From contig JARGSG010000028.1 of NCBI GenBank assembly GCA_030374805.1, forward strand, positions 186,001 through 250,000: a stretch of DNA of 64,000 nt, given 5' to 3'. The stretch's first letter is position 1, and every line of letters begins with the position of its first letter. This DNA comes from Gracilaria gracilis. Lineage: Eukaryota; Rhodophyta; Florideophyceae; Gracilariales; Gracilariaceae. Below the pieces are notes generated by a model that did no database searches, was not told the DNA's origin, and saw only the letters and a program-made list of their open reading frames with translations. The position numbers and the translations under genes were made by a program. Shown one piece after another: positions 56,360 through 64,000 of the stretch.

Positions 56360-58277
56360 CACTTGGGCTCTTTCCAGCGTGCCTGGTACTGCGGTGCCGG
56401 CGGGCCGGTGATACTCTAGGACCCGTGATCGGCGGAGGTGTCTGATCGGTTTCTCTGTATCCCATTCGAGGCCATAGCCGTACCAACGGACGCGGTAGAG
56501 CAGTCGCCGTTCCCGTCGTAGGAATGCCCGATTAATCGGTCTACGACGTACTCCTGCACGTACACTTCCCGGTCTCGCCGTATTGTCGTCACTTTGCGTG
56601 GAGCGATCCCTTCATCGGGGAAAATGTCCCTCAAGAGGGTGTCGGTGCCCCCCAAGGCGGTATCGGTGCCATCCCCACGAGGTGTTGCTTTCCCACTTGC
56701 GTGGTTGTTCTCCCGTATCACCAGTCTGCGTGGGTCGATCCGCCTTGGCGATGACCTTGTCGTCGTATCCCCCGGCGGGGGTGCTCCGCGCTTAGCGGGA
56801 AGATGCGCATATGGCGCGTTATCCTGTGTACGGGCACGTGACTCCAACGACGGTTGGCTGGAATTTGCCCTAGTCCGATCCGCCTCCCTGGCGCGTAGAC
56901 ACTTCAACGACTGCGCCGTGGGCTGCTGGCTTGGTACCCCGCGTGCGGTGGCTATTTCCAGTAAGCCGGCGTGTGCTGTGCTGGTACCGTGTCTGGCATG
57001 TACAGCACTCTCCCCGTGTGGGGCGTGTACAGCCGGTGCTGTGTTCACTATTTGGGGAGGTTTCAACCTGGTCGGACGTAGTGTGCCGTCGTAGACGGGT
57101 GCCAACTCCGGAGCGTCCGGTGTCGTGCTGGCGGTGCCAGGTTCTACCGAGACGCTCGGATTGCGACTGCGCAAGTGCGCCTTGCCCTGCATGGGTGGTC
57201 TTCCTCGCGATGAGGTGTTCCGTTGACAACGGTCGGGCTTCTCGTTGTAGCGTTCTCCCTGCTGCAGAGCGCTACTAACGGCTTCGTCTGAACGTTTCCC
57301 AGTGGGAGGTTGACTCTTGCGCCCAGCGTCACTGGCTCATCTTCGGGGTTTTTCTCCGCATTCTTCGGAAATGAGGGCACGCGAGTAACCGCTTCAGCCA
57401 GGGAATCTTCAAATAAAGGAGATGGGCCCACACCCTGTATGGGGCTTGGTACAACAGGACGGTTGTCGTTCCGCGCTTGCGGCGTCAAGTGTATAGTCGT
57501 TTCACGTGTACCACGGGGCGAAGTCCGCGTGATGCGCGTACTCCTATCGCCCTTGACGGGGGTAGTTCCCTCGCCACGAGGTGTTGCACTCCCAGTGCTA
57601 GGCTCTTCTGCCGCAACGTCCTCCCGGCTGGAGGGCGCCACTGACAGGTGCTTACGAACGTTCCCCGAAGTTGTGGTGTTCTCTGCGTGCTGCGGCAACT
57701 GCGATGCAGATTCAACTGCCTCCACGGAGGGATCGTCGACGTTCGGGGACGACACACCCTCAGAAGGGCTTGGCAATGCAGATCGGTTGTAGTTCCGTGA
57801 GAGCGGCAGCGATCCTGCAACACCTTCCTGTGCTTCACGGCATGAATTACATTGCGACGGCGAAAGATCTCCATCGGAGCAGCTGTTTCCCTCCCCCTCC
57901 TTAGACGGAGCAAAGGGTGGGTGCGTTGGAGCTCCCGCCTGGCGGGTGATAATCAGACCATGGGTGGTAGAAGAAGAAGGCATTAGGCCATGTAGGCCTC
58001 AGTGTTCCGGCTGTGCCGGCGTTTCCGATAACATCGGAATATCTGAGAGGCCCCGGGTGGGGTGTGGTAGAACTGAAGGTCGTTCGACCACTGATATTCC
58101 CGGATTATCCGGTGTTGCTGTACTCGTAGAAACGGGAGTACTGTCCAGTACTACCTCAGACAAGGGTGGAGGGGCCAGGACAACGCGATCGCAGGATAAC
58201 CGCTCGTACGTATCGCCCATCTTCACCACGACAGTGTCGGTAGTTGTAGAGATCACCCTGAAGGGGCCGTCCGCCAC
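56360..58277 (-). pseudogene. gypsy Z integrase C-terminal tail with chromodomain
   Basis: Begins ADGPFRVISTTTDTVVVKMG, then YERLSCDRVVLAP, the GPF/Y module after the integrase core. A ~600-codon low-complexity Ser/Thr/Pro/Glu tail follows, unusually long for the family. At the end, YVQEYVVDRLIGHSYDGNG and, after a frameshift near 56515, RLLYRVRWYGYGLEWDTEKP with IRHLRR form a chromodomain. Chromodomains guide integration to histone-marked chromatin. Confidence 0.7.
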
Positions 58278-58337
58278 TGGCGAGAGCTTGTGACGCCTTT
58301 CCCGTTCCGAGTTATAGTACTCCTTCCGTACATAGAT

Positions 58338-59576
58338 TTATTTACCAACCGCAATTGACGAAGTGTCAGGACGCCGTAAGCGGTTGTCAAAATCACGCTT
58401 GTAAGCGGCCTGGGCACGTTCCATAGACTTCCGCGCAGCGGGAACCAATTTGGTTAGCCATTGTTTCCAATTGTTACGGTAGTCGCCCACGAATGGGAAG
58501 GTTCCAAGCGTAGCTTGCGGTTCCAACGCCACAGGCGGGGGCGAACGGGATAGTACCAACTCGAATACCCCGGTATTCCGGTGAACCTGAGTGTTGTAGG
58601 CGAAGGTAATCGAATCAGTGTACAGGTCTCAAATATTTGGGTGGTCAGCAACGTACGAACGCAGAGATGCGAGCATTGTCTGGTTAAACGGTTCGAATTG
58701 CCCATTACATTGGGGGTGATAAGTAGTTGTGAACAGGTTCTTTACATCCAGGATGCGACACACATCCTGGAAGAACCTGGACGCAAACTGTTTTCAGTTG
58801 TCGGATAACAACTCCACTGGAGGTCCATATGCGAATACCCAATGGGTACTGAACGCGTTAGCCACCGTGAAAGTGGATATCCTCCGAAAAGAGATTGTCC
58901 GAGCCAGCTTCGAGAATCGGTCGGTGATGACAAGTAAAAACTTGTTGCCCCTCCTCGTTGTGAGGAGTGGTCCGAGAATGTCGATCGTGACAAACTCGAG
59001 CGGTGTTCTGGCAGGGAAAAGCTTCAGTGCCTTGCTGTTCCTCCGAAGTTTAACTCGATTCTTTGCACACTTCGTACAGAAGCGTACCGTGGCGTAGCAA
59101 TTTACCGTCATGGCGGGCCAGTAAAAGTCCCTTCTCAGGATGAGATAAAGCTTCCGGCCACCGACGTGACCACCGATCTTCGGGTGATGCGTTAAATGCA
59201 ACACCCGCGACTGCACGGAATGCGGAACCACGACTTGTGGGTTTGTCTCAACTCTCCTCACGAGGTATCCTCGGTTGTTCATCTCGAAAGGGAGTACTTC
59301 ACCACCGTTAAGACGGGCGCGTATCACTACACAAAAAGGGTCTCCGAATTGCTCTCTTACCAGTTCTTCTGGAGTAATGGGAACAACATTCCCCGGTGGG
59401 GGTTTCGCAGTGGCAACCTCGCCAGAGGCGAGGAGTTCGTCGAAGTCAGCATCCGTATCCAGATCTTCTGGCCAATCCGGATTCTTCCGGTTCCTTTCCG
59501 TCCACGACGAAGCACGAGATCTCGTCATTTTCGGTTGCGAGGGTTTCCCTACTCGTGGGTAGACGCAAAAGCGCAT
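58338..59576 (-). pseudogene. gypsy Z integrase
   Basis: HLTHHPKIGGHVGGRKLYLI then YATVRFCTKCAKNRVKL supplies the HHCC zinc domain. FVTIDILGPLLTTRRGNKFL holds the first catalytic Asp, and PPVELLSDN the second, followed by a TAA. Beyond it, another frame reads YHPQCNGQFEPFNQTML with the catalytic Glu in FEPFN. The tail LVLSRSPPPVALEPQATLG is typical. One stop and at least one shift. Confidence 0.85.
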
Positions 59577-59643
59577 CAGCCTGAGTGTTCAACGCTCCTT
59601 TCTTATATATGACTGTGTAGTCGTATTCCGCTAAGCAGAGTCT

Positions 59644-60976
59644 TCACCGCATGAGGCGGCCCCATGGATCGGAGATATTCACCAACCACCTCAATGAGGA
59701 ATGATCCGTGTACACGGTAAAGTGAACACCCATCAGATAGGGGCGGAGAGTGGAAAGCACCCACACAACGGCAAGACACTTTTTTTCTGATACAAAGTAG
59801 TTCCGTTCGTGAACGTTCAGCGAACGCGACCAATAACCAATTGGCTTCCGTTCTCCTTCGGGGGTGGTTTGGAAAAGAGCGCAACCGAATTTGTCGTCGC
59901 TGGAGTCCGTGCTCACGGAGTACGGCAATCCCAATTTGGGTAACGATAGGAGCGGTGCTGACGTGACAGCCTCCTTTAAAGAGTTGAAAGCATCCGCTTG
60001 CGTGGGCGTTAAGGGTTCCAGTTTCGGTGGCTGTCCCTTACGCAGTAGCGCGTTACGTGGCGCCGCGATATCCGAAAAGTTCGGGATGAACCGTCGATAG
60101 ACGTTGACTAGCCCCAGAAAGGACCGAAGTTCCATCTGAGTACGAGGTTGCTTTGCCTCAACGAGGGATTTTACGCGAGCTTCCTTGATCGACAGCCGTC
60201 CAGGACGGATCACGTGTCCCAGATACTTGATCGTATCTGTAAAGAACTCACACTTCCTCAGCTTGAGGGTAATACCAACATCCCGTAAAATGGTTAGAAC
60301 TTCCCTAACATGTGTGAGGTGGTCGTCAAGTTTATCTGAGAAGACAATGATGTCATCCAGATATACCAAGCATGACCGCCACTTGAACCTGTTGAGCAGG
60401 ATATCGACCGCTCGCTGAAAAGTAGCGGGGGGCGTTGGTTAAACCAAACGGCATCCGCTTGAAGCGGTAGGACCCAGAGTAGCAGACGGACGCAGTCTTG
60501 TCGCGGTCCTCTTCCCTTACAGAGACCTGGCAATATCCCCAATTGGTATCCAACGCCGTGAACACGGTAGCATTGCCAAGCGAGTCAACGCACTCGTCCA
60601 TACGCGGTATGGTGTAGCTATCCCGTACAGTTACGGCGTTGAGCCGGCGGTAGTCGATACAAAATCGCCACGTGCCATCCGCTCTCAATGCCAGTACAAC
60701 TGGAGAAGCCCAGGGTGACTGAGCGGATTCAACCACCCCGGCGCGAAGCATCTTTTCTACTTGGAACTGCTCCTCTTCCCGATCTTTCGGTCCTGCACTG
60801 TACGGGGGTTGCGCCACCGGAGGCGCGTTTGGCAACAAGTCGATACGGTGTTCCGTCGCAGAAATCTCTCCAAGAGAGCCATCCCGCATCGTGGTAAACT
60901 CCCGTAGCATATTACGGACTTGTTCACGGTGCGATACCGGTACGTGACCGAAGTCCAGCTCTTCCAGAGCCTTCAC
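59644..60976 (-). pseudogene. gypsy Z reverse transcriptase and RNase H
   Basis: The first part (60976-60353) has WASPVVLALRADGTWRFCID, YRRLNAVTVRDSYTIPRMDE, VFTALDTNWGYCQVSV (first catalytic Asp) and RFKRMPFGLTNAP. After a frameshift near 60440, SCLVYLDDIIVFSDKLDDH gives an intact YLDD. RNase H follows with YSVSTDSSDDKFGCALFQ, KPIGYWSRSLN and FTVYTDHSSLRWL. Apart from the frameshift this is the best preserved polymerase in the window. Confidence 0.88.
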
Positions 60977-61030
60977 CGGGTCAAGCCGGTCGTAGCTTGT
61001 AGGGCCACGCTCTCCTGTGTCGAAAACAGG

Positions 61031-62099
61031 TTACAAATCCGAATCATTCGGCGACTTCTCCGTTGAAACAGTGGTGTCCTTCCCCTCCTTAGACGAAGCG
61101 TCGGGGCTCTTTGAACTGTCTCCCTCCTTGGAAGTAACCAATCCGAGAACATTGGCAGCAGTCATCTGCGTCGGGAGCATCGTGAGTGGGTGCGGGGTGA
61201 CTGATCCAATCACTTGGTTCTTTACCAGATACTAGGGTTTGGTGCCAAGGTTGGCAACCAAGATTCGAAACGGAGTATCGGGGTGCACCTGCACAATTCC
61301 GTTTGCAACGGCGAGTTGACACTTCTCGTACAACGATGAAAGGGGCTGTATGACCCAAATGCCGTGTTGAAGGGAGTTGACCTTCACCATAACCTGGGAC
61401 TCCGCTGGTATAGAAACCGACGCGGCAACGCGGAGCTTCGTAGACTCCCGCGTGGTGGGCGATGGTTCCTGCGCAGCAGGCAGCGGAACTTGCTTCGGTG
61501 AAGCGCGCTTAAGTGGGCGACGGACAATCGGTACTGATGATCCGTCGTCGAGTTTCACACGCCTGAAGCGGGGCCGGATTGCTTCGACAAACTTGTCGCA
61601 GTAATCGCACCCCATTTTACCTGGCGCAGCCAACGAAAGGCAAACGACAAAATTCGAGCTTTACCATAGAGGTGCCCAACCAGACGACCAAGTCGACGGT
61701 TCCCACCGTTGATAAAGGGTTGTTACTCGCGTCAGCGACGTTCGGGACCGCTTCGGAGCGGATACAAGACCGCACCAACGGGGGCAATACGGACTCCACG
61801 ACGAAGTTCAGGCCAGCACCTGTGTCCTGGACAGTAAGAAATCTTACCAGAAACTGGGGGTTGAGGCCAAGATCAGCGTAAAATTTATAGTTTCGCTTGA
61901 CCATGACCATGATTCTATCCGGGATCCGGTTATTATTTACCCGTATCCACGGTCGACGCAGAACACCCAAGTGTTCTGAATCCACGTCAGCGATGTCACT
62001 ACTTGACAGGATCTTCACCGGGGAGCGAGGCAACGACGCCTCGGGCGTCCTCGACCTCGACTCTGAGAACGCCTCTCTCTGAGGGGAGACTGCCTTCAT
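61031..62099 (-). pseudogene. gypsy Z aspartic protease and linker
   Basis: FLTVQDTGAGLNFVVESVLP contains the active-site DTGA. VPNVADASNNPLSTVGTVDL continues the fold, and after a frameshift near 61620 comes GCDYCDKFVEAIRPRFRR. The linker frame ends ILVANLGTKP at a TAG (about 61229), continues YLVKNQVIGSVTPHP, and meets a TAA at 61031 before RT. The first of these stops coincides with one in element W. Confidence 0.8.
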
Positions 62100-62346
62100 T
62101 AGTTTCCCTGGTCTTCCGCCCGCGGCGGCGTCTCAGCGTCCTCGACCACGAGGGCTCGGTCATCTCGATGAGGGTTCACCACGCGAGGGGCATTTGCATC
62201 AGCGACCTGCAGAGCAGAGACAACCGGTCTTGCCGGGAGTGGCCGCGATTGCGAGATGACGTGCAAGAAGTCCGTCTTGGCACGCAGATAAGATGCGAAG
62301 GGGACGATTTGCTTCTCCTTGGGAGTGAGTGCCTCGTACTTGATCA

Positions 62347-63951
62347 CTACTTTTGGCAACTCCCTCGTCGAGAGGAGACACTAAGGCGAAGTGTGCCCAT
62401 GTGTATAACACAATTGGCGAATTGGCCTCGACGCCCCCGCTTGCGGGTTACCATTCCGAGCATCGGCGAATCGAACCGCAGGGCGGTTTTTCTCCATCCA
62501 GGCCGTTGAAAACGGGTACCTCCATTCGAATAGGGAATAGGAGGTGCCATCATACGACGGTTGTCGGCGCACAGCGCTAGGTCGGCCAGCGGCGTATCGT
62601 ACGATGCATCCTTCGTAGACGGGAGTTCCGTGATCGGCACGGAAACGAATTCGCCATGCGCAAGCTGGAGGTTGTCATATCCTTGTTGAGGGTGTTCGTT
62701 CGCGATTAGCGAGAGCGATGAAAAGCGGTCCCCCATTACCAACGCTTTAGCGGGCGTCGACCTCGACTGAAGACCACGGGCACGTAGTGCATCACCCTCC
62801 ACGCGAGCGGCTAGGACCAACTCGAGGTAAGTAATCCTCGGTTTGTCCTCCCGACGTCGGGCGACCAGTGACTTGATGGCTGGGCTCAGACCATCAATAA
62901 ACATCGTAGAACGTTCCCCATCGTGGTAGACATTGCCACAGCGGTGGAAACCATTGTTGAGGCGCACCGAATAATCGGTTTCGACCTCTCCGGGTAGTTG
63001 CCTGGTATCTCTCAAAGCGAGAATCGCTGACTGAATGGCATCATTTGTCGCGTACGACCTCAAGAGGTACTGCACGGCCTCCGGCCAGCACGTGACCCCT
63101 CCTTCGGAGGCTCTCGACGAACCTCATACACAGTGAAATTGGTCTTCCGCCACTCCCCATAAAAAGTTCGGCAGTGCCACGTAGGTTTGTTCTTCGTTCA
63201 TGCCGATTATATCGGCCACCGCCCCGAAGCGGGCGAGGAAATCCAAGACCATAATTGGATCATCACCAGAAAAGTTCTGGTTCCTCAGTGAAAGTTGCAT
63301 CCGCTTGATGCAATCTTTTACTCGTCCCGTTCCACGGGGTGTGTGATCCAGCGATGAATCCTCCAGCCGATAGTATCGGTACGAAAGAAACTTTCGGAAC
63401 ATCCTATTCGTAAGCTTCAATTCCCGGAGTCCGGAGTGTCTCCTGCCCTTGGTGCGGGAGCGAATCACCCCCTGGGTGGCAGACGACCGCTTAGAGCGAA
63501 AAGAGCGCTCACGGTGACCACCCCCCTACTCAGAGTCAGAAGAAGTAGACCCATCCGAGTGACTCGGGTTAGAATCCGACGAGGTCGGTGTATCCGAATG
63601 ATCGTTGTAGCGTTTGGATTTCCGCCTCCGGCGGCGTTTGCCTGTTCCAGCGCGCTGGTCGCCATGTGACACGGCAGCAACCGGATCATCCAGAGAGTTA
63701 TTGTACATTGTTATGGTTTGCTCCAACGTCTCCAGACGGGCTCGAACGCGATTGAAGCGCTTCTCGATCCCTTCAACGAAGACGGCGGGCAAACCCAAAC
63801 ACTCCAAAATTTTGTTGACATCAGACCGCAATACGCGGAGATCTTCAGCAACATCCCTCGCGGGGGCACTCTCGACCACCTCACGGAGGGCTCGAAATTT
63901 TCCTACAAGTGCATTGTGGGCGGCACGCAGAGTGCGTACCTGGTCCTCCAT
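62347..63951 (-). pseudogene. gypsy Z gag
   Basis: The ATG at 63951 gives MEDQVRTLRAAHNALVGKFR, a coiled-coil N-terminus, then a basic patch (GKRRRRRKSKRY) and a Ser/Asp-rich hinge. Stops at 63526 (TAG) and 63124 (TGA) are followed in the same frame by capsid segments: LTNRMFRKFLSYRYYRLED, NQNFSGDDPIMVLDFLARF, YLLRSYATNDAIQSAILALR and LSPAIKSLVARRREDKPRIT. A degenerate zinc knuckle (LCYTHGHTSP) lies at about 62.4 kb in another frame. Forms the element particle in the family. Confidence 0.8.
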
Positions 63952-64000
63952 GGAAATCCCCTGGGGGTTTTGGCAGCCTCACGGCGACGTAAGGATCCAG

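Larger units (their letters stand above)
55653..64000 (-). mobile_element. Ty3/gypsy chromovirus-like element Z, runs off right edge
   Basis: Read right to left: gag (63951 down to about 62.35 kb), protease (62.1-61.6 kb), RT and RNase H (60.98-59.64 kb), integrase (59.58-58.34 kb), a GPF-type segment, a long disordered tail and a chromodomain near 56.45 kb, then 3' noncoding sequence abutting X2. Better preserved than W and U, yet every domain has one or more stops or shifts. The 5' LTR lies beyond the window. Confidence 0.85.

Noticed and set aside
1-64000. tRNA, rRNA or host housekeeping genes
   Set aside because: None recognised on either strand; all domain-bearing frames belong to mobile elements.

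Overview
The window is eukaryotic repeat DNA. It holds three Ty3/gypsy chromovirus-like elements, two Ty1/copia elements, a PIF/Harbinger-like remnant, a piggyBac-like element with long inverted repeats, and two copies (one truncated) of a very large cargo-carrying DNA transposon. I see no host housekeeping gene, no tRNA or rRNA gene and no CRISPR array. Mid-range base composition and this mix of families would fit a multicellular red alga or a similar alga; that is a weak inference from family resemblance and is not proven.

Layout. 1-3064: gypsy W (- strand), gag to start of RT, running off the left edge. 3923-12410: copia B (- strand), split inside gag by copia A (7305-12105, - strand), which has both LTRs, a polypurine tract and an imperfect 5-bp target duplication. 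13.5-13.8 kb: GC-rich minisatellite. 13.9-15.9 kb: nothing recognised. 15950-35195: a ~19-kb element, 'X1', bounded by 22-bp imperfect inverted repeats. 36548-37830: Harbinger-like transposase remnant. 38740-43625: TIR element with perfect 246-bp inverted repeats and a decayed piggyBac-like transposase, inserted just upstream of gag of gypsy U (+ strand, to about 50.2 kb). 50531-55652: 'X2', the left part of a second, divergent X element. 55653-64000: gypsy Z (- strand), 3' end to gag, running off the right edge.

X1 is the most interesting object. From left to right it carries: a coiled-coil protein (-); a ketopantoate-reductase-like Rossmann protein (+); a very long (-) reading frame joining a ParB-like domain to a 2-oxoglutarate/Fe(II) dioxygenase-like domain; a ~1.6-kb foldback block of 70-bp hairpins; a (+) reading frame running through an unknown domain, a beta-class DNA amino-methyltransferase and a SET domain; an Arg-rich/coiled-coil protein of unknown function (+); and a C2HC-finger DDE transposase resembling the KDZ/Plavaka group (-). 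X2 keeps the first part of this order (coiled-coil, reductase, dioxygenase, ParB), so these genes are element cargo and not chance neighbours. The two giant reading frames diverge from the hairpin block, and strand composition (+ strand C-rich to the left, G-rich to the right, whatever the gene strand) reverses around it. I infer a transposon carrying its own chromatin- and DNA-modification enzymes, perhaps with an internal replication or partition-like centre.

Almost every gene here is interrupted by stops or frameshifts, so most are called pseudogenes. The one clean full-length reading frame is the X1 reductase-like gene, and it has lost a Rossmann glycine. Start codons and frame joins were read by eye; spliceosomal introns were not modelled and could explain a few of the breaks.
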